A DNA stretch of 64,000 nt from positions 1 to 64,000 of the forward strand of contig CAKZPE010000029.1 in NCBI GenBank assembly GCA_937138495.1, in the 5' to 3' direction. The position numbers and the translations under genes are program-made. This DNA comes from an uncultured Oceanospirillaceae bacterium (GTDB taxonomy: Bacteria; Pseudomonadota; Gammaproteobacteria; Pseudomonadales; Balneatricaceae). Below are positions 56,331 through 64,000 of the stretch, piece by piece. Numbering within the stretch: the first letter of the stretch is position 1; each line of letters starts with the position of its first letter. Under the pieces are notes generated by a model. The model worked only from the letters and a program-made list of their open reading frames with translations. It made no database searches and was not told the origin of the DNA.

Positions 56331-57622
56331 CAGGAAGCCTTTTTATTTGCAATCATAGTTTTCAACCGCAGTGCCGTCAGCGTACCGACCACACCCATCA
56401 CAGCAATATAGCCAAAGTACAGGTTATACACCGTTACACCTTCATAGCGGGCTGCAATAAAGCCGTTAATCTGTGGCAGGAAAATATCCGGTGTATAAGC
56501 AATCAGCGAAACAATACCAATCGCCAGACCGGTTACATGTAAAGGAATATCACAATCATCCAGAATCGCCCAGTAGAGACCCCGGATCGCATACGTCAGA
56601 ACACCGATCAGTAACACCACGGCTAACAGAAAATACACCGAGTTCAGCTGTGGGAAAACAATCATCACCACCAGCCCCAGAGACGCTCCCAGCAGAGCCA
56701 CGGCGAGAATATTTTCCTTGCCGTACTTATCCCCCAAAAATCCTGCGCCAATGCCGCCGATTGGCCGCATCCACAACTTCGCCACAGTAATAAAACCCGC
56801 CGTGACAGCGGTGATCTCATAGCCTTCCTGCAAAAACGCGGAGAAAGAATACGTCGCCCAGAACAGCTGATAACCACAGAAGATAATAATGGCGACCAGC
56901 CATAACTCAGGAATCGACATCAGGAACTTAAGATCCCGGATAAGATTGCCCTGGCGACGGCTCTCTGGCTTTGTAGCGTCAGTATGTGCAGCTTCACTGC
57001 TGATAAACAGAAACGCCAGCACGCCGATCAAAATACAGGTGAACGAGTACATGTAGATCACCTGCTGCAGTGCCACAGTGTTACTTTGCCCCTGCGACTC
57101 GATTGCATAGGCAAAAATCGCGATGGCAATGGTCGCCAGAACCGCTTCCACCAAACCACGGCCGCCATCCAGAATGCCGAAGAAACGGCCCTGCTCATTA
57201 TGACTGGCCAGCATCTTTACGCCTTTCAGCATAGATGCCCAGAACGTCAGGCCCGCCCCGATCCCCCAGGCAGCAAAGATATACGGCAACATGCTTTTAT
57301 CCGGAATCGTCGCAAACCACAGTCCCAGCCCACCGGTCAGTAGCATCGAAAACGCCACCAGACCTTTCGGCGAGAAACGGTCTGCCAGCCAACCGCTCGG
57401 CAAGTAACACACCATATACATCACCCCAAGCATGGAGTAATAATCCCCCAAATCAGAGGGGGTAATCTGAAAGGCTTCAAGAATAGAGGTTTCAAAATTC
57501 TGGCGCAGATATAACAGGGGATAAATCGCCCCTGCGGCCAGTAATAACAGCAGAAACTGAAAGTAACGTTTCAGGTTAGAGCCACCGGCACCGGCAGCCA
57601 TCGAAGCATTCAAAGTCGTCAT
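56330..57622 (-). CDS. MFS transporter (YihN-like)
   Basis: A 430-aa 12-TM permease. The loop 2-3 motif reads GWLADRFSPKGLV, and a late segment GLYWAILDDCDIPLHVTGLAIGIVSLIAYTPDIF resembles the YihN-type branch of MFS carriers found in sugar and sulfo-sugar loci. It probably imports the substrate of the adjacent catabolic enzymes. It is 159 bp downstream of the aldehyde dehydrogenase gene, with a GGGCCGGA/TCCGGCCC hairpin in the gap. Confidence 0.85.
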   Translation of the reverse strand: MTTLNASMAAGAGGSNLKRYFQFLLLLLAAGAIYPLLYLRQNFETSILEAFQITPSDLGDYYSMLGVMYMVCYLPSGWLADRFSPKGLVAFSMLLTGGLGLWFATIPDKSMLPYIFAAWGIGAGLTFWASMLKGVKMLASHNEQGRFFGILDGGRGLVEAVLATIAIAIFAYAIESQGQSNTVALQQVIYMYSFTCILIGVLAFLFISSEAAHTDATKPESRRQGNLIRDLKFLMSIPELWLVAIIIFCGYQLFWATYSFSAFLQEGYEITAVTAGFITVAKLWMRPIGGIGAGFLGDKYGKENILAVALLGASLGLVVMIVFPQLNSVYFLLAVVLLIGVLTYAIRGLYWAILDDCDIPLHVTGLAIGIVSLIAYTPDIFLPQINGFIAARYEGVTVYNLYFGYIAVMGVVGTLTALRLKTMIANKKAS

Positions 57623-57743
57623 TATTTTTATGTCCTTGCGGCTTTTTACAAGCCATCTTCTAACGGTCTACAGTTTTCAGGCACACAGAAACCCCTGCCG
57701 CAGTGCATGCACTGTGGCGAAAAGAGAATCTGTGTGATTATCG

Positions 57744-57772
57744 GGCCGGAAAGAAAGAGAAAGTCCGGCCCC
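57744..57772 (-). terminator. Intercistronic stem-loop between ald and MFS genes
   Basis: GGGCCGGA (57744-57751) and TCCGGCCC (57765-57772) form a perfect 8-bp stem nine bases after the aldehyde dehydrogenase stop. On the minus strand no T-run follows, so partial attenuation or mRNA protection is more likely than full termination. Confidence 0.5.
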
Positions 57773-57781
57773 GGGTAAGTA

Positions 57782-59206
57782 TCAGTACTTCTGAACCACT
57801 AAACGGGTCTGCGTGAATTCCAGCATGCCATGCTTGCCGTCATCGCCTCCCAGACCGGAACGCTTCCAGCCCGCGTGATACCCCTGATACGGATCAGCCG
57901 GCGTGCGGTTGATATACACTTCCCCGGCTTCAATATTGTTTGCCATGCCCATAGCTGTACGGTAATTCTCGGTATAAATGACCGAGGCCAGCCCAAACTG
58001 GTGGTCATTGGCCAGCTCCAGCGCCTCATCAGCATCGCTGTACTTAAGCACCGGCAACACCGGCCCGAAAATCTCTTCCTGCACGATTTCCATATCCTGA
58101 CGGCAATTGGTTAAGAGTGTCGGTGGATAAAAATGCCCGGCACCCTCAGGAATGTATCCGCCCACTTCCAGCTGTGCGCCATCATCAATGGCCCGCTCTA
58201 CCATCTGATGAATATTCAGCCGGGCATTATCATTCACCAGCGGCCCCATGTGCGCAGGATGGCTGGCACGGTCACCGAACTGTCGCGCTTCCATGTGCTG
58301 TTTCAGCAACGCAACAAACTCGTCATACACACCTTCATGGACATAAACCCGCTCGACCGCGGTACAAAGTTGTCCACAGTTGGTGGTCTTCGAGCCGACA
58401 ATTTCACGGGCCGCCTGCTGTAAATCAGCATCGGCTTCCACAATGGCAGGCGTCTTCCCCCCCAACTCCAGTGAAGACTTGGCAATGTTTACCTGGGAAT
58501 ATTCCAGCACCTTACGGCCAGCCCCGACACTGCCGGTCAGCGTAATCATGCCCACCTTCGGATGGGTGCACACAATCTCAGCAGTGGCGTGATCCATGGT
58601 CAGAATGTTCACCACACCGGCCGGTATCCCGGCGGCCTGCACCGCTTTCGCAATTTCGAAAGCTGAACAGGGGGTGTTATTGCTGGGCCGAACCACAACC
58701 GTATTACCGGTAATCAGCGCCGGCGCAATCTTTCGCAGCAAGGTATATACCGGATAATTGAACGGAATCAGGCAACTGATGACGCCGATCGGCTCCCGCT
58801 GTAACAGAAGGTTTTCAGAAGGGGTATCACTGGGGATAATCTCCCCTTCAATGCGCCGCGCCCATTCCGCGTGATAGCGGGTAATATCCGCCGCATATAC
58901 GGCTTCATTGGTGGCATCTTCCAGGCTTTTACCGGATTCAAGCGCCAGCGCTGCACCAATCGCATCTTTATGATCCAGCAGCGCATCCGCCAGCTTATGC
59001 AGATACGCCCCGCGCTCAACACTGGTCAGCTTACGCCAGCCTTTTTGCGCCCGGGCAGCAATATTGACCGCCCCTATTGCCTCATCAGAGGTTGCCGCAG
59101 GCACCTGCGCAACCAGCTCACCATCAGCCGGGTTATACACCGCGATCATGGCGCTGTTTGCAGATGCGGTAAATGTGTTGGCAATAAAGTTCTGTTCGAT
59201 TTTCAT
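57782..59206 (-). CDS. NAD-dependent aldehyde dehydrogenase (AldA / lactaldehyde-glycolaldehyde type)
   Basis: A 474-aa aldehyde dehydrogenase. Landmarks: YHAEWARRIEGEIIPSD, LELGGKTPAIV with the general base Glu, the catalytic Cys in TTNCGQLCTAVERV, and the C-terminal YHAGWKRSGLGGDDGKHGMLEFTQT, which closely follows E. coli AldA. Oxidation of lactaldehyde, glycolaldehyde or a similar short hydroxyaldehyde is the best guess. It is the first gene of the operon, divergent from the IclR regulator. Confidence 0.88.
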   Translation of the reverse strand: MKIEQNFIANTFTASANSAMIAVYNPADGELVAQVPAATSDEAIGAVNIAARAQKGWRKLTSVERGAYLHKLADALLDHKDAIGAALALESGKSLEDATNEAVYAADITRYHAEWARRIEGEIIPSDTPSENLLLQREPIGVISCLIPFNYPVYTLLRKIAPALITGNTVVVRPSNNTPCSAFEIAKAVQAAGIPAGVVNILTMDHATAEIVCTHPKVGMITLTGSVGAGRKVLEYSQVNIAKSSLELGGKTPAIVEADADLQQAAREIVGSKTTNCGQLCTAVERVYVHEGVYDEFVALLKQHMEARQFGDRASHPAHMGPLVNDNARLNIHQMVERAIDDGAQLEVGGYIPEGAGHFYPPTLLTNCRQDMEIVQEEIFGPVLPVLKYSDADEALELANDHQFGLASVIYTENYRTAMGMANNIEAGEVYINRTPADPYQGYHAGWKRSGLGGDDGKHGMLEFTQTRLVVQKY

Positions 59207-59267
59207 GATGGCTACCCTGTTATTGATAGCGAAATGCTAGGAGCCTGAGCGGAAACTGTCAATTTTC

Positions 59268-59300
59268 TTCCATATTCGAAAATTTAATTCCATATAAGAA
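59268..59300. promoter_or_regulatory. Paired TTCCATAT boxes upstream of ald operon
   Basis: TTCCATATTCGAA at 59268-59280 and TTCCATATAAGAA at 59288-59300 start exactly 20 bp apart, about 60-95 bp before the ald ATG. A third copy is near the iclR-type gene. TTCC/GGAA-type dyads are common for IclR-family regulators. Confidence 0.6.
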
Positions 59301-59508
59301 ATAACATTTAAAAACAGTAAGTTAAAAAACACACCAGTGAGATTTTCTATGAAAACTATCGGCCATAAAATCCGTGTATTCCGGTACGGTGCAGCCTGGA
59401 CGCCAACAAAAATAATTTAAAAAATTTTTTTGATCTGATCCCTACAGCATGACCGGCATGACTTCCGCCTGTTCAACGGCGTAATTCCCTTGCATAATCC
59501 CTGTGTTT

Positions 59509-59522
59509 TTCCATATACAGAA
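59509..59522. promoter_or_regulatory. TTCCATAT box upstream of IclR-type gene
   Basis: TTCCATATACAGAA at 59509-59522, 16 bases before the preferred ATG of the regulator, matches the pair at 59268-59300. Autoregulation of the regulator is the simplest reading. Confidence 0.55.
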
Positions 59523-59537
59523 AAAGTGATTCGCATC

Positions 59538-60299
59538 ATGCCGAGCAAAGACAAGTCTAAAGCCCCCGCCGTTGACCATACCGTTATGATTCTGGACTTA
59601 CTGGCAGCATCATCCTATCCGCTGACGCTGTCAGAAATTTGTGAAGCCACCGGCATTGCCGCGGCCAGTGGCCACCGAATTATCAATACTCTGATTGACC
59701 ATCAGATGGTGGCACTGGATCCCAGCCGCAAAAAATCCTACTGCATCGGCTCAAAAATTTTCCAGATCGCCTCCACCATTTACAACAAACAGAGCATCAT
59801 TGCGTTCTTTTACCCGATTGCTGAAATTCTCAAAAACGAAATCCACAAATCCATTTTTCTGTGTGTGCCCGTGGGCAATAAAGTAGTCGTGGTTTCCAAA
59901 GTAGAATCATCCCTGAGCAGCGTCTTCAATATTTATATCGGGCAAACCATGCCTCTGCATGTATCCGCTTCCGGTAAGGCCATATTATCGATGCGCCCGG
60001 ACGAGTTTCAGCACAGTTATCTGCTCAGCGAAGACAGCCTGCAGCAGGCCGATGCCGATACTACCGCCCGTATTCATGAAGATCTGAGCCGGGCCAAACG
60101 GCTGGGATATGCGGTGACCAACGGTGAAATCGACAGCCAGATCAGCTGCATTTCTGCCCCGGTTCTGAACTTACGCAATGAACCTGTGGCGGCAATCAGC
60201 GCCGGAATCAGCGGTGACATGCTGAACCCGCAGGACGCCCGGGATTACTCTAAAAAACTCATTCAGGCGGCACGGCAATTATCAGCACGGATTGTCTGA
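59538..60299 (+). CDS. IclR-family transcriptional regulator
   Basis: A 253-aa regulator. The N-terminal winged HTH is at about 12-70 (VDHTVMILDLLAASSYPLTLSEICEATGI), and the IclR effector domain at about 90-245 contains LHVSASGKAILS and the signature ending CISAPVLNLRNEPVAAISAGIS. The ATG at 59538 is preferred over one at 59490, because the earlier start would include the operator-like box and family members begin near MPSKDKS. It is divergent from the ald-MFS-MR-GMC operon, its likely target. Confidence 0.88.
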   Translation: MPSKDKSKAPAVDHTVMILDLLAASSYPLTLSEICEATGIAAASGHRIINTLIDHQMVALDPSRKKSYCIGSKIFQIASTIYNKQSIIAFFYPIAEILKNEIHKSIFLCVPVGNKVVVVSKVESSLSSVFNIYIGQTMPLHVSASGKAILSMRPDEFQHSYLLSEDSLQQADADTTARIHEDLSRAKRLGYAVTNGEIDSQISCISAPVLNLRNEPVAAISAGISGDMLNPQDARDYSKKLIQAARQLSARIV

Positions 60300-60691
60300 C
60301 TCCGCAGGGAACTCTGCAGCGGATACAGGCTCATATCAGCATGATTGAGAAACCCTGCTGCATCCTTTATGCTGCCGCGATCTGAAATACCGGAAAACTG
60401 ACCGATACCGAGATCACCAAACGCTCAGTCTCAGAGACCTGAAGACTGCTATCAGCGTGACGTGCAGAACGTCCGCAAATACGCGCCAAGCGTTCAGTAT
60501 TCCCTCGTTCATATCCCAATATCTTGCTGCGGTCTGTCAGCTGGCTAACAAACACCGTTCACCGCATTTCTTAATCTGTCTGCAGGCAATAAACCAAGCA
60601 GCCCCGGCGGCGGCACAGGGATCGCACCGCAGCCCGGAAGCAACTGTTGCCTTTTGCTACCCCATAACCCTCACAACAAGAAGAACGTCTT
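60300..60691. other. Non-coding gap between IclR-type and glutamate-synthase-like genes
   Basis: About 390 bases with no gene I can support. A 62-codon minus-strand frame (60367-60555) has no RBS and no recognisable motif and may be a decayed fragment. No clear terminator or promoter was seen. Confidence 0.5.
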
Positions 60692-62281
60692 ATGGCCAGA
60701 AAAATATTCTTCCGGATTTCCATAGCCGGTACCCTGCTGATCCTGCTGCTTTCGCTGCTGCACCCTGCCGCACTGTGGGGTTTTGTCGTGTTGCTGCCAT
60801 ACATGCTTATCGGTCTGTATGACATAAACACCCCTAAACACAACGTACTGCACAACTATCCGGTTATCGGTCACCTGCGCTATTTACTGCAGTCCATTGG
60901 GCCGGAGCTGCGTCAGTACTTTATCGAAACCAACCAGAGCGGCCGGCCTTACAACCGGGAAATCCGGAACCTGATCTATGCCCGGGCCAAAAAGAGCAAC
61001 GACACTCAGCCCTTTGGTACTCAGTTTGATATCACCACTAACGGCTATCACCGTGCAAACCATTCCCTTTCACCCAAAACCATCAGCCTGGCTGACAGCC
61101 GGGTAACGGTGGGCGGTAAACACTGCAAACAGCCTTATGAAGCTTCCCGGCTGAATATTTCAGCAATGAGCTTCGGGGCACTCAGCCCCAATGCAATCCG
61201 TGCCCTGAATGCTGGCGCAAAGCGCGGAGGCTTTGCCCACAACACCGGAGAAGGCGGCCTGAGCCCTTATCATCAACAGGAAGGGGGCGATATTTTCTGG
61301 CAAATTGGAACCGGATATTTTGGCTGCCGGGATCAGGACGGCAATTTTGACCCGGATGCCTTCGCTGAAAAAGCCACCCTGCCACAAGTCAAAATGATTG
61401 AGATTAAGCTGTCACAGGGAGCCAAGCCTTCTCACGGCGGCGTTCTGCCGGCAAAGAAAGTAAATCAGGAGATCGCCAACATCCGCCTTGTTCCCGTGGG
61501 TGAAGATGTGATTTCACCCCCGGCACATACAGCCTTTTCAACGCCCCGGGAATTACTGATTTTCGTAGAAAAGCTCCGCCAGCTGTCCGGTGGCAAACCC
61601 ATTGGTTTCAAACTGTGTATCGGTAACCGCGGTGAGTTCATGGGAATCTGTAAAGCCATGCTGGAAACCGGCATCGTGCCGGACTTTATTACCGTGGACG
61701 GCGCAGAAGGCGGCACCGGCGCAGCACCGGTGGAATACACCGACCGTCTGGGTACACCGCTGAATGAAGGTTTACTCTTTGTGCATAACTGTCTGGTGGG
61801 TATCGGCCTGCGGGATCAGGTTCGGATCATTGCCAGCGGTAAAGTGGCCACCGGTTTCGATATGATCACCAAGCTGGCTCTGGGTGCCGACATGTGCAAC
61901 GCCGCCCGGGCGATGATGTTTGCACTGGGGTGCATCCAGTCCCTGCGCTGTAACACCAATACCTGCCCCACCGGCATTGCCACTCAGGATCCGAAACTGG
62001 GCAAGGCCGTCAACATCAGAGAAAAGCATGTCCGGGTCGCTAACTATCATGACGCGACCGTTGAAAGCATGCTGGAGATTCTCGGTGCAATGGGCCTCAG
62101 TCACCCTGACCAGTTACAGCCGGAACAGATCTGGCGACGGGTCGAAGATGAACGGGAAAAGAGCTACCGCGAACTGTACAACTACCTGGCACCCAATGCC
62201 CTGCTGGAAGATAACATTCCCGAGGACTACGCCGCGGACTGGCAGAGTGCCAGCCCGGAATACTTTTCGCCCCCATATTAA
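60692..62281 (+). CDS. Membrane-anchored FMN-binding glutamate-synthase-like protein
   Basis: A 529-aa protein. N-terminal TMs at about 7-25 and 27-45 are followed by a glutamate synthase central/FMN domain: ISAMSFGALSPNAIRALNAGAKRGGFAHNTGEGGLSPYH, IGTGYFGCRDQDG, EIKLSQGAKPSHGGVLPAKKV, TVDGAEGGTGAAPVEYTD, and a Cys cluster CIQSLRCNTNTCPTGIATQ where GOGAT binds its Fe-S cluster. The glutaminase domain of true GltB is absent. Such stand-alone proteins are common but their reaction is not settled. No gltD-like partner is adjacent. Confidence 0.85.
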   Translation: MARKIFFRISIAGTLLILLLSLLHPAALWGFVVLLPYMLIGLYDINTPKHNVLHNYPVIGHLRYLLQSIGPELRQYFIETNQSGRPYNREIRNLIYARAKKSNDTQPFGTQFDITTNGYHRANHSLSPKTISLADSRVTVGGKHCKQPYEASRLNISAMSFGALSPNAIRALNAGAKRGGFAHNTGEGGLSPYHQQEGGDIFWQIGTGYFGCRDQDGNFDPDAFAEKATLPQVKMIEIKLSQGAKPSHGGVLPAKKVNQEIANIRLVPVGEDVISPPAHTAFSTPRELLIFVEKLRQLSGGKPIGFKLCIGNRGEFMGICKAMLETGIVPDFITVDGAEGGTGAAPVEYTDRLGTPLNEGLLFVHNCLVGIGLRDQVRIIASGKVATGFDMITKLALGADMCNAARAMMFALGCIQSLRCNTNTCPTGIATQDPKLGKAVNIREKHVRVANYHDATVESMLEILGAMGLSHPDQLQPEQIWRRVEDEREKSYRELYNYLAPNALLEDNIPEDYAADWQSASPEYFSPPY

Positions 62282-62373
62282 GGCATTGCACACGGATCCC
62301 CACACAGGCCACCGTCGCTGCCGCAACGGCGATGGCCTGAAAACGTCATACCCTTTTAAACAGAGAACCCGTC

Positions 62374-62820
62374 ATGAATACTTACTCAACTGATACGGCT
62401 ACCTTTATTAAACATCATCTTTTAAAAGCACTGCTGGGGGGCTTCGCCGGTACCCTGGTATTTACCCTGATGGGAAAGTTCATCGCCCCTCTGATGACCG
62501 GCCACGTAATGGACGTTGCAGCCCTTCTTGCACCGCTGTTCGGCGGTTCTCACCTGGACGGCATAATCGCCCATTTCGCACTGGGCACCCTCGCCTTTCC
62601 TCTGGCTTATCTGATACTGGCGGCCCGTCGTCTGCCTGGCCCTGCGCCTCTGCGCGGGATGATATTTCTGCTGTTTGTTTATCTGTTTGCCATGACGGTT
62701 GTAATGCCGCTGATAGGTCAGGGCCTGTTCCTCAACAGCGCACCAAAGGCCATGGTCGCACTGATGGGCCATATGGTATTCGGAATAATTCTTGGCAGCG
62801 CTGTGGGTAAGGTGCAATAA
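62374..62820 (+). CDS. Small integral membrane protein of unknown function
   Basis: A 148-aa protein with four predicted TM helices (about 18-38, 62-82, 92-112, 125-145), several Gly-rich (LLGGFAGTLVFTLMGKF, MVALMGHMVFGIILGSAVG). No catalytic motif is recognised. It follows the glutamate-synthase-like gene on the same strand by 92 bp and converges with the DMT transporter gene. Confidence 0.68.
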   Translation: MNTYSTDTATFIKHHLLKALLGGFAGTLVFTLMGKFIAPLMTGHVMDVAALLAPLFGGSHLDGIIAHFALGTLAFPLAYLILAARRLPGPAPLRGMIFLLFVYLFAMTVVMPLIGQGLFLNSAPKAMVALMGHMVFGIILGSAVGKVQ

Positions 62821-62855
62821 CACACGCAAAGCTATCGCTGCCCGGCAACCACTGT

Positions 62856-63740
62856 TTACTGCCGGGCAGCTGACTGCCGGCGGTATTCATACACTGACGT
62901 ATATATGCCACTGAGACAGATAATGCCAATACCCAGCCACATGAGCGCATCCGGCAGGTAGGCAAAAAACAGATAGCTGATGGTGCAGGCCCCAACAATT
63001 TCCGTGTAATTAAAAGGGGCCAGCAGGGAAGCCGGTGCGTACTCACAGGCTTTAATGATGAGGAAATGCCCCGCTGCTGCAAACAGGCCCATTAAAGCCA
63101 TAATTCCCCAGTCCTGCAGCGTTGGTGCCACCCAGACAAACGGCATCATCAGCGTCATTATTGCCAACCCGACAATGGCGATATACATCAGCCCCATTAA
63201 CGGTTTGGCCCGTTGTGACATATGCCGGGTATACATAATGTAAAACGCATAACAGACACCCGCCGCCAACGCCCAGAGGCTGGAAACCTGAAAGTCATCT
63301 GCCGCAGGCTGCAACACGATCAGCACGCCAACAAACCCCAGCCCGGCCGCTCCTGCCCGGCGTAAATCCAGCCGTTCCCGTAATATCAGCGGAGATAACG
63401 CCGTTATAATGAGCGGCGCGACAAACAGCAGCGCCAGAGAATTCGGAATGGGATTACTCTGAATCGAGAGGAAAAAACACAGGGTACAGGCCAGCAGAAA
63501 CAATCCGCGTAATCCCTGCGAACCGGCACGCTGTGGCCAGCGCCACCAGGCCATCCGTTTCCATGCAAGTAAGGGAAGCAGCCAGATAAAATGAAAAAAG
63601 TAGCGGGCCCAGACAACTTCCAGTACAGGATACGTCTGCCCCAGTATCTTGGCACAGACATCCAGTAACGGCACCACCAGCATCCCGGCAATCATCAGTC
63701 CGATTCCCAACATTGGCCGTTGCTGTGTCTCCATTATCAT
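62856..63740 (-). CDS. EamA/DMT-family transporter
   Basis: A 294-aa inner-membrane carrier with ten TM helices in two EamA repeats. Repeat one has the early motif VWARYFFHFIWLLPLL and NPIPNSLALLFVAPLIITALSPLILRERL; repeat two has ACEYAPASLLAPFNYTEIVGACTISYLFFAYLPD. The family exports or imports small metabolites such as amino acids; the substrate here is unknown. The start codon is taken at 63740; an ATG two codons later is possible. Confidence 0.88.
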   Translation of the reverse strand: MIMETQQRPMLGIGLMIAGMLVVPLLDVCAKILGQTYPVLEVVWARYFFHFIWLLPLLAWKRMAWWRWPQRAGSQGLRGLFLLACTLCFFLSIQSNPIPNSLALLFVAPLIITALSPLILRERLDLRRAGAAGLGFVGVLIVLQPAADDFQVSSLWALAAGVCYAFYIMYTRHMSQRAKPLMGLMYIAIVGLAIMTLMMPFVWVAPTLQDWGIMALMGLFAAAGHFLIIKACEYAPASLLAPFNYTEIVGACTISYLFFAYLPDALMWLGIGIICLSGIYTSVYEYRRQSAARQ

Positions 63741-63802
63741 TCCCTGCTCTGAATCATTCGGTACGCCACTGTAGGGGGGTTAACCGTCTGAATACAAGCC
63801 CT

Positions 63803-64000
63803 TCAGTCGGAATAATCAGAACGTCTGCTCATGCACTCACTGATCTGTTCAAATTCAAAATGCCAGAGCAGCTTCTGCAAAGTTTCATACATCCGGGCAT
63901 CATGACTGCGGACCGCTTCAATAAACTGCTGGCACTGGGTGAAATTCATTTGCCTGGCGGCCTGTAACAGCCCCTGATGCAACTCATCCGGCAGCGCGTC
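63803..64000 (-). CDS. C-terminal tail of a probable sensor kinase or receiver protein (partial)
   Basis: A minus-strand frame open from the window edge to a stop at 63803-63805, 65 residues. The text (DELHQGLLQAARQMNFTQCQ, FIEAVRSHDARMYETLQKLL, HFEFEQISECM) is helical and resembles the tail found after the receiver domain of many hybrid sensor kinases (LPxxLxxxLxxAxxxxDxxQ...F...I). The start and main domains lie outside the window, so the identification is tentative. Confidence 0.6.
   Translation of the reverse strand, partial: DALPDELHQGLLQAARQMNFTQCQQFIEAVRSHDARMYETLQKLLWHFEFEQISECMSRRSDYSD

Noticed and set aside
60367..60555. 62-codon minus-strand frame in the gap after the IclR-type gene
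   Set aside because: No RBS, no motif, and stop codons just upstream; could be a decayed fragment but cannot be supported.

Overview
The window reads as a chromosomal segment of a marine-type gammaproteobacterium, most like the Oceanospirillaceae and relatives. The basis is the type IV pilus/housekeeping block pilU-pilT / yggS-proC-yggT-DUF4426-rdgB-hemW (a Pseudomonadales/Oceanospirillales arrangement), coaD next to a YfhL ferredoxin, malate synthase G, and several amino-acid and organic-acid uptake and oxidation loci. Genus is inference only; no rRNA is present. No CRISPR array or IS element was seen.

Region 1 (1 to about 11,300) is AT-richer than the rest and is read as part of a genomic island that continues beyond the left edge. 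It holds an RNase R homologue, a CHASE-GGDEF-EAL protein, an array of five 17-bp boxes forming two dyads, and a four-gene integration operon of three large tyrosine recombinases and a small HTH/coiled-coil protein. The gene content and order match the ginABCD core of the GInt family of mobile islands. The island has cut an M48 metallopeptidase gene inside its HExxH zinc motif at about 11,300.

Region 2 (11,300 to 28,500) is mostly core: coaD, yfhL, a small hydrolase, a MocE-like Rieske ferredoxin with a membrane desaturase/hydroxylase and a divergent TetR regulator, pilU/pilT, yggS-proC-yggT, DUF4426, rdgB-hemW, a DCC protein, a GNAT, pterin carbinolamine dehydratase, glcB (malate synthase G), dbpA and a small conserved-looking ORF. 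Region 3 (28,600 to 29,900) has tRNA-Phe with a 124-bp-spaced duplication of its 3' end and terminator, and serB.

Region 4 (30,000 to 39,000) looks like a self-contained nutrient-sensing unit. An AapJQMP-type amino-acid ABC transporter is followed on the same strand by a second solute-binding protein and a hybrid histidine kinase with a long helical periplasmic domain (TorT/TorS-like logic). A NarL-type response regulator converges on it. Copies of an ACTAAAGTCATAG box lie upstream of both the regulator and the transporter.

Region 5 (39,000 to 53,500) is accessory: a decayed sulfatase/LTA-synthase-like pseudogene, a LysR/2OG-oxygenase/isochorismatase cluster, a TetR-MFP-RND-ABC efflux operon in which the RND permease is frameshifted, a YkgJ-type cysteine-cluster protein, and two unrecognised proteins that share an N-terminal RGEKF motif. 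Region 6 (53,500 to 60,300) is a catabolic operon (aldehyde dehydrogenase, MFS transporter, enolase-superfamily enzyme, GMC oxidoreductase) with a divergent IclR regulator and three TTCCATAT-type boxes. The right end has a glutamate-synthase-like FMN protein, a small membrane protein, a DMT transporter and the C-terminal tail of a probable sensor kinase running off the window.
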